DNA of 64,000 bases from Clostridia bacterium (GCA_035561135.1 DATMYA010000048.1:186001-250000), one strand, 5' to 3'. Positions 16,452 to 25,771 are shown, counted from the stretch's first letter. Made by a program: numbers and translations. The notes: generated by a model not told the origin, from the sequence alone.

Positions 16452-17149
16452 TTGGCCGATACCTGTCCGTAATAAGCTGCTTTGCCGTGCTTGCGTAAAA
16501 AGTGTTTATCGTGAAGTTCGCGCGAGATAGGGGCAAGCGTGTTCGCCAGTCCCGCGGTGTAGTAAGCCATGCGCGCGATGGATTCCAGAACGACCGCATT
16601 GTGCGCTGCGTCCGCCGCGCTTTTGCCCCAGGTGAAGGGGCCATGATTCGCGACTAGCACGGCCGGCACGCTGCCAGGCTCTATATCTGCAAACGTGCGG
16701 CATATGACCAGCCCTGTGTTCTTTTCGTAATCGGTTTCGATTTCGTTGGGCCGCAGACATGGCGTTACCGGAACGGGTCCGTAGAAATAGTCTGCATGGG
16801 TGGTGCCTAAGCAGGGAATGGGCCGGCACGCCTGCGCCCACGAGGTCGCAAATTCCGAGTGCGTGTGCGTAACGCCACCGATATCTGGGAAATTCTGGTA
16901 TAGCGCGAGGTGGGTAGCGAGGTCGGACGAAGGCCGCAAATTGCCTTCGATAACTTTGCCCTCGAGGTCGGTAATCACCATGTCCTCGGGCCGCAAACTC
17001 TCATACGGAACGCCGCTCGGTTTGATAGCCACGAGAGCGTCTTTGCGAGATATACCGCTCGCGTTGCCAAAGGTGTACAGCACGAGTCCGCGCCGAACTA
17101 ATTCAAGGTTTGCGTCGAGAACTTCTTCTCGCAGGCTTTTCAGCAGCAT
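16448..17149 (-). CDS. araD: L-ribulose-5-phosphate 4-epimerase
   Basis: Converts L-ribulose-5-phosphate to D-xylulose-5-phosphate, which feeds the pentose phosphate pathway. Starting at the ATG at 17149 (AGAGGG upstream) gives 233 residues, and Asp76, His95 and His97 then fall at exactly the numbers of the E. coli enzyme, supporting this start; an ATG at 17173 is an alternative. Other marks are LYTFGNASG (residues 24-32), IKPSGVPYE, and the third zinc histidine in VANHGPFTWG. It heads an operon with the symporter, and a LacI-type operator palindrome lies 39 bases upstream of the start. Confidence 0.95.
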   Translation of the reverse strand: MLLKSLREEVLDANLELVRRGLVLYTFGNASGISRKDALVAIKPSGVPYESLRPEDMVITDLEGKVIEGNLRPSSDLATHLALYQNFPDIGGVTHTHSEFATSWAQACRPIPCLGTTHADYFYGPVPVTPCLRPNEIETDYEKNTGLVICRTFADIEPGSVPAVLVANHGPFTWGKSAADAAHNAVVLESIARMAYYTAGLANTLAPISRELHDKHFLRKHGKAAYYGQVSAK

Positions 17150-17187
17150 TGCATGGGCCCTCTGAGCGGCCATATCGTGCACTTTTT

Positions 17188-17207
17188 GCAAGTAAACGTT
17201 TTCTTGC
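17188..17207. promoter_or_regulatory. LacI-type operator upstream of araD
   Basis: GCAAGTAAACGTTTTCTTGC is a 20-base inverted repeat with a single mismatched pair and a central CG, the typical shape of a LacI-family operator. It lies between lacI and araD. The core AAACGTTT recurs in the site at 23208 and, with one change, at 26863. Confidence 0.65.
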
Positions 17208-17333
17208 TTTAACGATAAAACCCTGAACTCGGGTTGTCAAACACATTTTGCAACTTCTTGCGAGCGGCATCATCGCGGAAGCCGGGACTCCCTCCGCGCA
17301 GTGTGCTCACGGATCGCATTCGCCATCGCCTAG

Positions 17334-18353
17334 CTAGCGCGAATGCGACGGCGCGAGAGCGGTAGAGTCGCGCAACACCAGATTCGTCTGCAGGACGTAT
17401 TCCGTTCCCTGCTCCGCGGGGGTTTCCCTCTCCACATCCGCTAGCAGCGCATGGAAGGCTAACCGGGCCAGTTCGGCCTGTGACATCTGCACGGTCGTTA
17501 ACGGAGGCAGGACGAAACGCGCCAGCCTGATGTCGTCGTACCCCACCACGGAAAGTTCCGTCGGGATATGAATGCCCTCTTTGTAGCACTCATGCATGAC
17601 ACCGAGCGCTGTCATGTCGTTCGAGCAAAGCACGGCGGTGGGCCGCTTCGGCAAGCGAAGTAACTTACCCATCGCTTGCATCCCGCCCTCAATCGTATGG
17701 TCGCCCGCAATAATCAAATCCGGGTCGATCTGCTGCCGTATCTCGTGCATAGATGCTTCAAATGCCGACTGCCTGGCAATCGCCGATTTGAGGTCGGGCG
17801 GCCCCGAGATGAACGCGATACGTTCGTGGCGAAGCGCAGCAATGTGTTGCACGGCCTGACGGATTCCGTGCTGGTAGTCGATACGGATGTTGCTGATGTG
17901 CGGAGCTCGCGGACCTACGTCGACGAAAACCAGCGGCACCTTCTGAAGTTTCGGATCGTCCAGCAGAAGACTTTCTTCCATTCCAAACGTCATCACGGCG
18001 ACGCCATCGACCCTGCGCTCGATCATGCGGCGCACAGAGAGCTCCATGCGCTTAGGATCGTGGACCGTCGAGGTCGTCAGGATTTCATAATTGTGCTGGA
18101 CCGCGATGTCTTCGAAAACCTGGATGATTTCCGGAAAGAACGGATTGGTGATCTCCGATACGATCAGCCCGAAAAGACGGCTGCGTCCCGAAACCAGCGC
18201 TCGTGCCTGCTTGTTGGGGTAATACCCAAGCTCGTCGATAATTTTCCAAACGCGCTTGGCAAGCTGTGGGTCAACGGTCGGCACCCGATTGATCGTGCGG
18301 GACACCGTGGCAGTCGACACCTTCGCGCGCTTTGCAATATCTCGTATGTCCAT
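17334..18353 (-). CDS. LacI family transcriptional regulator
   Basis: A 339-residue repressor-type protein. The N-terminal helix-turn-helix and hinge are clear: MDIRDIAKRAKVSTATVSRT at residues 1-20, followed by a periplasmic-binding-like sugar-sensing domain to about residue 330, with GVAVMTFG, IDYQHGIRQAVQHIAAL and the TAVLCSNDMTALGVM segment. It lies directly upstream of araD in the same direction and is the obvious local regulator of the arabinose cluster. Paired repeats just upstream of its own start suggest autoregulation. The effector is unknown; a pentose or a cell-wall oligosaccharide is likely. Confidence 0.93.
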   Translation of the reverse strand: MDIRDIAKRAKVSTATVSRTINRVPTVDPQLAKRVWKIIDELGYYPNKQARALVSGRSRLFGLIVSEITNPFFPEIIQVFEDIAVQHNYEILTTSTVHDPKRMELSVRRMIERRVDGVAVMTFGMEESLLLDDPKLQKVPLVFVDVGPRAPHISNIRIDYQHGIRQAVQHIAALRHERIAFISGPPDLKSAIARQSAFEASMHEIRQQIDPDLIIAGDHTIEGGMQAMGKLLRLPKRPTAVLCSNDMTALGVMHECYKEGIHIPTELSVVGYDDIRLARFVLPPLTTVQMSQAELARLAFHALLADVERETPAEQGTEYVLQTNLVLRDSTALAPSHSR

Positions 18354-18363
18354 AAAAAAATAG

Positions 18364-18406
18364 TTGCCAACAACATACCGCAGAAAACGATTGCCAACAA
18401 CGGCAA
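18364..18406. promoter_or_regulatory. direct repeats upstream of the lacI-type gene
   Basis: TTGCCAACAAC occurs twice, 27 bases apart (18364-18374 and 18391-18401). The distal copy extends into TTGCC-N6-GGCAA, an inverted repeat. The position, 11 bases before the regulator start, fits autoregulation or a second regulator. Confidence 0.45.
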
Positions 18407-18460
18407 AGCAGTGATATGCAGGGATTCGCCTGCTACGCCGTTCGTCAGCGCCCCCGCCTA

Positions 18461-20473
18461 TCAGATTACATTCTTTGCTGCGTGCGCATTCCTCGGAAGA
18501 ACGGCAGAAACAATCGCGCAGACGTTCTCAACGTTGAATCCAAACTCACCCATCAACTTGTCCCCGGGTGCAGAGGCCCCGAAGCGGTCGATGCCTATCA
18601 CCGCACCGTCGTGCCCTGTGTACTTCTGCCATCCGAGAGATACGCCCGCCTCAATCGCGACTTTCGGGATTCCGCGCGGCAGCACGGCTTCTCTGTACTC
18701 GTCCGATTGGCTGTCGAACAATTCCCAGCAAGGCATGGATACGATCTGCACCCGCACACCGGTGCCACGCAGCTTTTCGGCTGCGGCAACTGCAACATGA
18801 ACTTCTGAGCCGGTGCCGATCAGTACGACTTCGGGATTTGCGTCGCTATCGATAACATAGGCGCCCTTCGTCGAACCATCGAAGGTCTTTGCAGAGTCGG
18901 CCAGAGTCGGCAAGTTCTGTCGAGACAAGGCCATTACGACGGGCCCCTGCTTCTCGATAGCGATTTGCCATGCGGCGGAGGTTTCGTTGGCATCGGCAGG
19001 ACGCAGCACCGTGAGCCCGGGAATCATGCGCAAGCTCATGATGTGCTCGATGGGTTGATGCGTAGGCCCGTCTTCTCCCACTCCGATGCTGTCATGGGTA
19101 AAGACGAAAACCGCGTGAGTCTGCATCAGCGCAGCCAGGCGCAATGCGGGCCGCATATAGTCCGAGAACACCAGGAAAGTGGATCCATACGGAATCGTGC
19201 CACCATGCAGTGCCATGCCATTCACGATGGCGCCCATCGCAAACTCCCGTATGCCGAAGTGCATGTTGCGTCCGGATCTGTCTTCGCGGGAGAAGTCCGC
19301 AAACTTTGTCAGAGCGGTCTTGGTGGATGGAGCGAGGTCGGCAGACCCGCCCATTAGTTCAGGGATGGACTCGGCGATCGCGTTCATCACTTTGCCCGAG
19401 GCCGCCCGGGTCGCCATCCCCTTCTTGTCTGCCTCGAAGCGCGGGAACACCGTAGCTACGTCAGCCGGCAACTCGCCTTTAATCGTGCGCTGCAGCAGTG
19501 CGCCGAGTTCTGGATACTCCTGCGCATAGCGCGCAACGAGCGCGTCCCACTTGGCTTCCACTTTGACGCCGTTCTGAAGTGTGCTGTTTCGAACTTCGCC
19601 AACTTCCTGCGGAACGAAGAACGCCGGAGTCAGTGGCCATCCCAGTTTGCTCTTCGTTTCCTCCACGCCCTTCGCGCCCAGAGGCTCGCCATGCGCCGAC
19701 GCCTTGCCCTGCCTGGGGCTGCCGAAACCGATGTGTGTCCGGATGGCGATCAGTGAAGGCCGGTCGTCGACGCTCTGCGCTGTGCGGATTGCCGATTCTA
19801 TGCTGTCCAGATCATTGCCGTCTGATACGGTCTGCGTGTGCCAACCATAGGCATCAAACCTTGCGAGCACATTTTCCGTAAACGCCAGGTTCGTGTCGCC
19901 CTCGATCGAAATGTGGTTATCGTCGTAGAGGTAGATCAGCTTGCCGAGGCCGAGCGTGCCCGCGAGCGACGCAGCCTCCGACGATACGCCCTCCATCAGA
20001 TCGCCGTCCGAGACGATTCCATACGTAAAGTGATCGACGATCGGGAAGCCCGTCTTATTTATCTTCTGTGCGAGGTGCGCTTCGGCAATTGCCATTCCGA
20101 CGCCCATTGCAAAGCCCTGACCGAGCGGTCCAGTCGTTGCTTCAATGCCCGCCGTCAGCCCATGCTCTGGATGTCCCGGTGTCTTGCTTTCCCACTGGCG
20201 GAACCTCTTGAGTTCGTCTAGCGACAGGTCATAGCCAAACACGTGGAGCAGAGCGTACAGAAGCGCCGAACCATGACCGGCGGAAAGGACGAAGCGGTCG
20301 CGATTGAACCATGCCGGGTTGCTGGGGCTGTGTCGAAGGAGGCGCTTCCAGAGGACATACGCCATGGGGGCAGCGCCAAGCGGCAGGCCGGGATGTCCTG
20401 AATTTGCCTGCTCGACAGCGTCCACGGCCAAAAATCTTAATGTATTAATGCTTAACTCGTCCACGTGGTGCAT
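18461..20473 (-). CDS. tkt: transketolase
   Basis: Thiamine-diphosphate enzyme of the non-oxidative pentose phosphate pathway, moving two-carbon units from xylulose-5-phosphate, the product of AraD. From the ATG at 20473, with GGAGG ten bases upstream, the protein has 670 residues, normal for transketolase. Visible marks are [17 protein letters not shown], the diphosphate-binding SDGDLMEG with the following N ([10 protein letters not shown]), [18 protein letters not shown], and the pyrimidine-domain [11 protein letters not shown]. The upstream HAD phosphatase gene ends only 62 bases before this start, so the two are probably cotranscribed. Confidence 0.95.
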   Translation of the reverse strand: MHHVDELSINTLRFLAVDAVEQANSGHPGLPLGAAPMAYVLWKRLLRHSPSNPAWFNRDRFVLSAGHGSALLYALLHVFGYDLSLDELKRFRQWESKTPGHPEHGLTAGIEATTGPLGQGFAMGVGMAIAEAHLAQKINKTGFPIVDHFTYGIVSDGDLMEGVSSEAASLAGTLGLGKLIYLYDDNHISIEGDTNLAFTENVLARFDAYGWHTQTVSDGNDLDSIESAIRTAQSVDDRPSLIAIRTHIGFGSPRQGKASAHGEPLGAKGVEETKSKLGWPLTPAFFVPQEVGEVRNSTLQNGVKVEAKWDALVARYAQEYPELGALLQRTIKGELPADVATVFPRFEADKKGMATRAASGKVMNAIAESIPELMGGSADLAPSTKTALTKFADFSREDRSGRNMHFGIREFAMGAIVNGMALHGGTIPYGSTFLVFSDYMRPALRLAALMQTHAVFVFTHDSIGVGEDGPTHQPIEHIMSLRMIPGLTVLRPADANETSAAWQIAIEKQGPVVMALSRQNLPTLADSAKTFDGSTKGAYVIDSDANPEVVLIGTGSEVHVAVAAAEKLRGTGVRVQIVSMPCWELFDSQSDEYREAVLPRGIPKVAIEAGVSLGWQKYTGHDGAVIGIDRFGASAPGDKLMGEFGFNVENVCAIVSAVLPRNAHAAKNVI

Positions 20474-20535
20474 GAAGTCCTCCGAAAACTTTGCATGATT
20501 CTGCTCTATGAGTACCGCCGCAACCTGCGGCACAA

Positions 20536-21216
20536 TTAACCGTGCGTAGCGCGCTCCATGCGCGTGTCGACTACGAGAGTCAGTTGGTTTCGATAACTCT
20601 CTAATGCAATCTTGGCGCAGTTGTCCACAATCCAGTCGGCGCCCGCATCTCGAAGCTCACGTTCGGCGACGGTCGTCCGTAACCCAATTACGGATGCTCC
20701 GGCGGCCTTACCCGCGCGAATACCGGCGGGGACATCCTCGACCACAACACATTCGCGGGCCGGAAAGCCCACCGCGTGCGCCCCTTTGAGGTAGGGATCG
20801 GGAAAGGGCTTTCCTCTGACGACATCGCTGGCGGTGACAAAGATGTGGGGACGCGGAAGTCCTGCGGCACGGAGGCGCACTTCAGCCAATGCCCGAGTGC
20901 ACGATGTTACGATCGCCCATCGTTCCGGCGGCAACGCGTTCAGCAGGGCGAGCGCGCCCGGCCACGCCACTAAGCCATCCAGGTCTTCCATTTCGCGACG
21001 CTCAATCTTAAGATTTTCCGCTTCGTGGTCCCCATTCGGAAGGTAATCCTTCACGGTAGACATGCTGGGGCGGCCATGCGCCGCGTGCACAACCTCGTCG
21101 GGATCAAGACCGTGTTCCACGGCCCACTGCGACCACACGCGCGCAACCGCGTGGGTGGAATCTATAAGTACGCCATCCATGTCAAAAAGGAGGGCCGAAC
21201 AACTGATCGAATGCAT
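20536..21216 (-). CDS. HAD superfamily sugar phosphatase-like hydrolase
   Basis: A 226-residue HAD subfamily IA hydrolase. Motif I with nucleophile Asp12 and Asp14 reads [12 protein letters not shown]; motif II is the Ser/Thr in IVTSCTRA; motif III Lys lies in GKPFPDPYL; motif IV is [17 protein letters not shown] cap domain occupies about residues 18-85. The closest pattern is the glycerol-3-phosphate / sugar-phosphate phosphatase group (Gpp, YfbT-like). It sits in front of transketolase in the sugar cluster, which suggests it hydrolyses a sugar or polyol phosphate, but the substrate is not readable. Confidence 0.9.
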   Translation of the reverse strand: MHSISCSALLFDMDGVLIDSTHAVARVWSQWAVEHGLDPDEVVHAAHGRPSMSTVKDYLPNGDHEAENLKIERREMEDLDGLVAWPGALALLNALPPERWAIVTSCTRALAEVRLRAAGLPRPHIFVTASDVVRGKPFPDPYLKGAHAVGFPARECVVVEDVPAGIRAGKAAGASVIGLRTTVAERELRDAGADWIVDNCAKIALESYRNQLTLVVDTRMERATHG

Positions 21217-21237
21217 AACTCAAACATACCAGACGAG

Positions 21238-21450
21238 CTACGGCTTCCTCGCGCTCGCTGTTGAAACAGCCAGTTCGAACAAGTGCCCCCGCTGCGGCAA
21301 CATGCCGGCGAGGGAAGCCGTGTCCGCGTGGCCGCCTTGATTTCGGATGAGCACGACTCCGTGCTTTGGTACGAATGCGCTGAAGCCATCACCGAACACG
21401 CCGAGGTCTTTCTTAAGCCAGAGGTCGCGCGCGGTCGCCTTCCCTGGTTC
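21238..21450 (-). pseudogene. remnant of a GH27-type alpha-galactosidase C-terminal domain
   Basis: Between galM and the HAD gene the minus strand encodes EPGKATARDLW, KKDLGVFGDGFSA and VPKHGVVLIR in order (21343-21450). This is the pattern of the C-terminal beta domain of GH27 enzymes (DLW...DLG...FSA.VP.HG.VLLR). The catalytic barrel is absent; the segment is preceded by the galM terminator and has no start of its own. GH27 includes alpha-galactosidases and beta-L-arabinopyranosidases, so a relic in this arabinose cluster makes sense. Confidence 0.6.
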
Positions 21451-21496
21451 AGCGGCTGCCCAAAACAACAATTGCCTGCGATGGGTAATGAAAATC

Positions 21497-21525
21497 AGCG
21501 ATCGAGCCATTTCGGCCCGATCGCT
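21497..21525 (-). terminator. terminator of galM
   Basis: AGCGATCGAGCC pairs with GGCCCGATCGCT apart from one mismatch, across a five-base loop. It lies 32 bases after the galM stop codon on the minus strand and is followed by GATTTTC. Confidence 0.75.
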
Positions 21526-21556
21526 AGGACCGCATCGAGGAGAAATGCTTGCGCTC

Positions 21557-22702
21557 TTATTTCGCTGAAAACTTGTAAACAGTGCTTGACTTGTACTGGT
21601 CGCCCGCCTTCAACACGGTAGACGGAAACGCTGGCTGATTCGGCGAATCCGGGAAGTGCTGCGTCTCCAGGCAGAAGCCCGTCCGATACGGGTATTTGTT
21701 GCCACCCTTTCCGGGCGCAGTTCCTGTGAGGAAGTTGCCACTATAGAACTGGATTCCCGGTTCGGTCGTCGAGACGGTGAGTGTGCGTCCCGTTGTGGGC
21801 TCGTACACTTCAGCGGCGATGGGAAGCGCTTCAGTCGACGCATCCAGAACAAAGTTGTGGTCGTAGCCTTCCCCGAATTTTAGCTGCTCGTCCTTCTGGT
21901 TGATGCGATCGCCGATTGCCGTCGCAACCGTGAAGTCGAACGGAGTGCCTTTGACTTCGCGGAGCTCTCCGGTCGGGATAAGCGTGGCGTCGACCGGCGT
22001 GAAGCGGCTTGCAGCTAACCGAAGCTGATGCTGAAGGATGTCCCCCTGCCCAGCGAGGTTGAAGTACGCATGATTGGTGAGATTGACGATTGTGTCTTTG
22101 TCCGTCGTCGCTGCGTAGTCGATCTTCAGTTCATTGCTGTCGGTCAGCGTGAAGGTGACCTGAACTGACAGATTGCCTGGGTAGCCTTCTTCCCCGTCTT
22201 TGCTTGTGTAGCTCAACTGCAAGGCCGGCACATCAGCGGTCGATACGTCCTTTGCTTCCCAGAGGACTTTGTTAAATCCCTTGACGCCGCCGTGCAGGTG
22301 GTTCGCACCATTGTTCTTGGCTAGAGTGTACGTAGTGCCATTCAGTTTGAACTGACCCTGCTTGATGCGATTTCCGTAGCGGCCGATGGTGCCGCCGAAA
22401 AAGAACGTATCATTAACATAGCCGTCCACGTTTTCGTAGCCAAGAATGACGTCGCCCAACTTGCCAGTCCGGTCAGGCGCCTTCAAGGACACGAGCGCAC
22501 CGCCGAAGTTGGTGATTGCAGCCTCAACTCCGTTCTTGTTTGTGAGAACGTATAGGCTGACTTCTGCGCCTTCCGCTGTCTTCCCAAATGCTCGCTTTTC
22601 CATATTAAGTTTTGCCTCTGGCTTGCGCTGGCAGCCTGCGGCGACGAAGATGATCGCCATGCTCAGTGCGAGCACTACAGATAATTTACGCAACTTCATC
22701 AT
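21557..22702 (-). CDS. galM: aldose 1-epimerase, lipoprotein
   Basis: Mutarotase interconverting alpha and beta anomers of aldoses such as galactose, glucose or arabinose. The 381-residue protein carries a lipoprotein signal with lipobox VAAGC (Cys24), so it is probably attached to a membrane facing the periplasm, unlike cytoplasmic GalM. Family marks are TIGRYGNRIKQGQF, ANHLHGGVKGF, the catalytic histidine in NLTNHAYFNLAG, and the C-terminal RTGFCLETQHFPDSPNQ with a catalytic-type Glu. It starts at tandem ATG codons. The long gap upstream holds an operator-like palindrome and a terminator, so it is probably its own unit. Confidence 0.93.
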   Translation of the reverse strand: MMKLRKLSVVLALSMAIIFVAAGCQRKPEAKLNMEKRAFGKTAEGAEVSLYVLTNKNGVEAAITNFGGALVSLKAPDRTGKLGDVILGYENVDGYVNDTFFFGGTIGRYGNRIKQGQFKLNGTTYTLAKNNGANHLHGGVKGFNKVLWEAKDVSTADVPALQLSYTSKDGEEGYPGNLSVQVTFTLTDSNELKIDYAATTDKDTIVNLTNHAYFNLAGQGDILQHQLRLAASRFTPVDATLIPTGELREVKGTPFDFTVATAIGDRINQKDEQLKFGEGYDHNFVLDASTEALPIAAEVYEPTTGRTLTVSTTEPGIQFYSGNFLTGTAPGKGGNKYPYRTGFCLETQHFPDSPNQPAFPSTVLKAGDQYKSSTVYKFSAK

Positions 22703-23034
22703 TATTCCTCCGAATCGTTTCAGCCGAAATGGACCGATGTACGACTGTATAAACTCGATGACGACTACTTGCCTGCCAGCTCATTCGCACCCGCGATAAT
22801 CTCAGCCATCACGTCGCGATGTTGTCGAAAGTATCATCCACAACCGTAATCGTGGGAATTGCAAACTGCGTATTCGTGACCTCGGACGGAATTTTGGAAA
22901 CCAGCTTCGTTCTGAACGCTGCCGGGCACGCCGGTGAGTTTGAAACCTGGTAGCTGGGAATGCACGACACGAACGAAAGGTCCCGGCGCAGATCGAGAAC
23001 AAAACTTCCAAGACAACAAAATCATTGAAAAGAA

Positions 23035-23062
23035 GGATGAGCGGACTCACACCCGCTCATCC
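23035..23062 (-). terminator. strong terminator in the galM-hypD gap
   Basis: GGATGAGCGG pairs perfectly with CCGCTCATCC across an eight-base loop, followed on the minus strand by TTCTTTTC. It would end a minus-strand transcript that begins after the first terminator near 23347, although no gene is recognised there. Confidence 0.75.
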
Positions 23063-23207
23063 AAGTCGGCAGTAGAACGAAGCTTTCGAGCTAAGCTGGA
23101 AACCTCCAAGGTCACCTCGGAGACTTCAATGTTCCGGGGGAGGCGATTCGCCCTGCCAAACTTCTGCAATTCCGTTGTTGCCGTATTCGCGTAGGCGGCT
23201 TCTGTTA

Positions 23208-23219
23208 GTAAACGTTTAC
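23208..23219. promoter_or_regulatory. perfect LacI-type palindrome in the galM-hypD gap
   Basis: GTAAACGTTTAC is a perfect 12-base inverted repeat with central CG. It shares its core with the site upstream of araD (17188) and nearly with the one upstream of the GH127 gene (26863). Confidence 0.6.
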
Positions 23220-23346
23220 CACATAAGCCTACTTCAGAAACTACTAAAACTCAAGATCGTTCTATATCGCGGCGTGCCCGTCGCGTCAAGCAATTTTTCG
23301 CCGACAATCCGAGTTGCAGTAATCGTTTCCCGAACTAATTTGATTA

Positions 23347-23373
23347 GAGGCACCCCCCGCAAGCGAGTGCCTC
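23347..23373 (-). terminator. terminator after the hypD-like gene
   Basis: GAGGCAC pairs with GTGCCTC around a GC-rich loop, about ten bases after the stop codon on the minus strand. Confidence 0.6.
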
Positions 23374-23383
23374 AACCAACCAG

Positions 23384-25768
23384 TTACATTGCGGAACTTG
23401 CCATAGCTCCCGCGAATGACGTCTGCTCCGTCCTGGCAATAATCTCGTCCTGCAGCGCTTTTGTGAGATCGCAGAAGTAGTCGCTGTATCCGGCAACCCG
23501 TACGATCAGGTCGCGATGTTGTTCAGGATTTGCCTGAGCCTCCCTAAGCGTCTCGGCGGTAACCACGTTGAATTGAATGTGATGGCCATCGAGTTTGAAA
23601 TACGACCGGACCAGGTGTGCGAGGGACGTAATGCCGGCATCGCCCGCCAACAACTGCGGAGTGAACTTCTGGTTCAACAACGTTCCGCCAGTCTTGGATT
23701 GATCCATCTTCGCTGCTGATCGAATCACCGCCGTAGGGCCGTAGAGATCGGCGCCGTGCGAGGGAGAGATACCGTCGGACTCCGGCTCCCACGCCCTACG
23801 ACCGTCGGGTGTGGCACCGGTTACGGAACCGAAGTAGACGTGGCAGGTTGTCGACAGGTAGTTGACGCGATACATTCCACCCCTAGTGTTCTTCCTGCCG
23901 TTGATCTCTTCGTAAAACGCTGCAAATACCGACTTCAGAATTTCATCTGCGTAGTCATTGTCATTGCCGTACTTCGGAGTTTTGTTGACTAAAATCAATC
24001 GCTCCTTTTCGCAGCCATCGAAATTTTTGGCTAGCGCATTCAGCAACTGATCCATCGTCATGGTCTGCTTGTCGTAGATGTGGTACTTGACTGCCGACAA
24101 GGCGTCCGTGCATGTACCGGGCGCTACGCCCATGATGTAGCTTGTGTTGTACCGCGCTCCGCCACAGTTGTAGTCCTTTCCTGTCGCGATGCAGTCGTCG
24201 ATCAGAATGGAGAGGAACGGCGCGGGCATGTACTTCGAGTACAGGCGCTCGATCACGTTATTGCCGCGAACCTTGATATCTATGAAGTGATGTAACTGCT
24301 TGCGGAAGGCCGCGTAGAACTCGTCGTAACTGCCGAAATTCCGAGGATCGCCCGTCTGTGCGCCAATCATCTTGGATGTCCGGGGATCCACGCCATTATT
24401 GAGCGTGATTTCGAGGACTTTGGGAAGATTGAAGTAGCCCGTCAGGATGTAGGCTTCCTTGCCGAAAGCGCCGGTCTCGACGCAACCGGAGGTTCCTCCG
24501 CAGCGCGCGTCCTCAATGCTCTTGCCCTGGCGCAGCAACTCTTCAACAACCATGTCTGCGTTGAAGATCGACGGCTGCCCCCAGCCCTCACGTACTATTT
24601 CGAGCCCGCGCTTGAGGAAACGTTCGGGATTCTTTTTGCTCAACTGCAGGTTCGATGAAGGCTGAAGCAAGCGCATCTCATCGATGACATCGAGGACCAG
24701 GTACGTAACATCGTTGACACCGTCAGAGCCGTCCTGCTTCAGGCCACCCGTATTGATGTTTGCGAAATCCGTGTACGTTCCGCTCTCCGCCGCCGTAACG
24801 CCGACCTTCGGCGGAGCGGGCTGGTTGTTGAACTTCACCCAGAAGCACTGGAGGAGCTCACGAGCCTGCTCGCGGGAGACCGTTCCGTCGCTCACATCTT
24901 TTCGGTAAAAGGGGTCCAGGTGCTGATCGAGCCGGCCAGGGTTGAATGAATCCCAGGTGTTAAGTTCCGTGACCACACCCAGATGCACGAACCAGTAAGC
25001 TTGCAGGCACTCCCAGAAGTTTCTCGGAGCTTGCGCAGGAACGTGCCGGCAGACCTCGCTGATTTTCTCCAGCTCAGACCTGCGGGTCGCATTCTTTTCG
25101 GTTGCGGCCAGTTCTTCGGCTTTTTCGGCGTAGCGCTCAGCCATGCGAATTACCGCATCTGCCGCGATCGCCATGGCCTTCAGTTCCTGCTCTTTATCGT
25201 AGGCTTCGGGGTCCTGATGGAAGTTCAGGTCCTCAATCGCGCGCTGAATGTCGGCCTTGAGCCCAAGCAGTCCTTTTCTGTAGATCACGTCGCCGAGGAC
25301 CGTGTGTCCCGGAGCACGCTGCTCCATGAACTCGGTGAAGATGCCCGCCTCGTATGCGTCTTTCCACTCCTGCGTCATCTCTTGGAAGATCAGGTCGCGC
25401 ATGGACCGGCCCTTCCAATACGGGATCACCTCTTCGCTCTGAATCCTGCGTGCCTCATCATCCACGCTGTACGAGATCTTTTCCCGAGTATTCAGAATCT
25501 CGAGGTCTTCCATGCTGTGGCAGCACAGTTCAGGGAAGGAAGGCGTCGCCTTTGGCTTCGGCCCGCGCTCGCCGACGATCAGTTCGCCGTCCCCAATGGA
25601 GATCGACTTACGCTCCATCAAATACCGCAGCGCAAGTGCACGCTGAACAGGGACGGAATGCTCCGAGCTACTCTTGTAAAATTCGGTGATCAGCGCCGCG
25701 CGCTCAATCGAAAGCCATGGCTTCTCATCCAGACTTTGGCGACGTAATTTAGCAACTCGCTCGTTCAT
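23384..25768 (-). CDS. hypD: glycyl radical enzyme, probable trans-4-hydroxy-L-proline dehydratase
   Basis: A 794-residue glycyl radical enzyme. The thiyl cysteine and acid/base glutamate are Cys429 and Glu431 in GGTSGCVETG, the dehydratase signature, not the double cysteine of pyruvate formate-lyase. The radical glycine is Gly760 in RVAGYSDYF. From memory of the Clostridioides difficile hydroxyproline dehydratase, its pocket residues F152, H160, D278, S334, F340, C434, E436, Y450, T645 and G765 all have identical counterparts here exactly five positions lower (F147, H155, D273, S329, F335, C429, E431, Y445, T640, G760). It would dehydrate hydroxyproline to pyrroline-5-carboxylate without oxygen. 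The activase gene lies three bases upstream. Confidence 0.85.
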   Translation of the reverse strand: MNERVAKLRRQSLDEKPWLSIERAALITEFYKSSSEHSVPVQRALALRYLMERKSISIGDGELIVGERGPKPKATPSFPELCCHSMEDLEILNTREKISYSVDDEARRIQSEEVIPYWKGRSMRDLIFQEMTQEWKDAYEAGIFTEFMEQRAPGHTVLGDVIYRKGLLGLKADIQRAIEDLNFHQDPEAYDKEQELKAMAIAADAVIRMAERYAEKAEELAATEKNATRRSELEKISEVCRHVPAQAPRNFWECLQAYWFVHLGVVTELNTWDSFNPGRLDQHLDPFYRKDVSDGTVSREQARELLQCFWVKFNNQPAPPKVGVTAAESGTYTDFANINTGGLKQDGSDGVNDVTYLVLDVIDEMRLLQPSSNLQLSKKNPERFLKRGLEIVREGWGQPSIFNADMVVEELLRQGKSIEDARCGGTSGCVETGAFGKEAYILTGYFNLPKVLEITLNNGVDPRTSKMIGAQTGDPRNFGSYDEFYAAFRKQLHHFIDIKVRGNNVIERLYSKYMPAPFLSILIDDCIATGKDYNCGGARYNTSYIMGVAPGTCTDALSAVKYHIYDKQTMTMDQLLNALAKNFDGCEKERLILVNKTPKYGNDNDYADEILKSVFAAFYEEINGRKNTRGGMYRVNYLSTTCHVYFGSVTGATPDGRRAWEPESDGISPSHGADLYGPTAVIRSAAKMDQSKTGGTLLNQKFTPQLLAGDAGITSLAHLVRSYFKLDGHHIQFNVVTAETLREAQANPEQHRDLIVRVAGYSDYFCDLTKALQDEIIARTEQTSFAGAMASSAM

Positions 25769-25771
25769 CTC

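Larger units (their letters stand above)
22703..23383. other. 680-base gap between galM and the glycyl radical enzyme gene
   Basis: No complete gene is recognisable here. It holds a terminator for the glycyl radical enzyme gene, a perfect GTAAACGTTTAC palindrome, a 68-codon open frame without a normal start (23047-23250, minus), and a second strong terminator. Between 22809 and 23020 (minus) several short open stretches, one ending TITVVDDTFDNIAT, look like possible coding debris but match nothing I know. Confidence 0.5.

Noticed and set aside
23384..25768. Pyruvate formate-lyase assignment
   Set aside because: The active site has a single cysteine in GCVE rather than the Cys-Cys pair of pyruvate formate-lyase.
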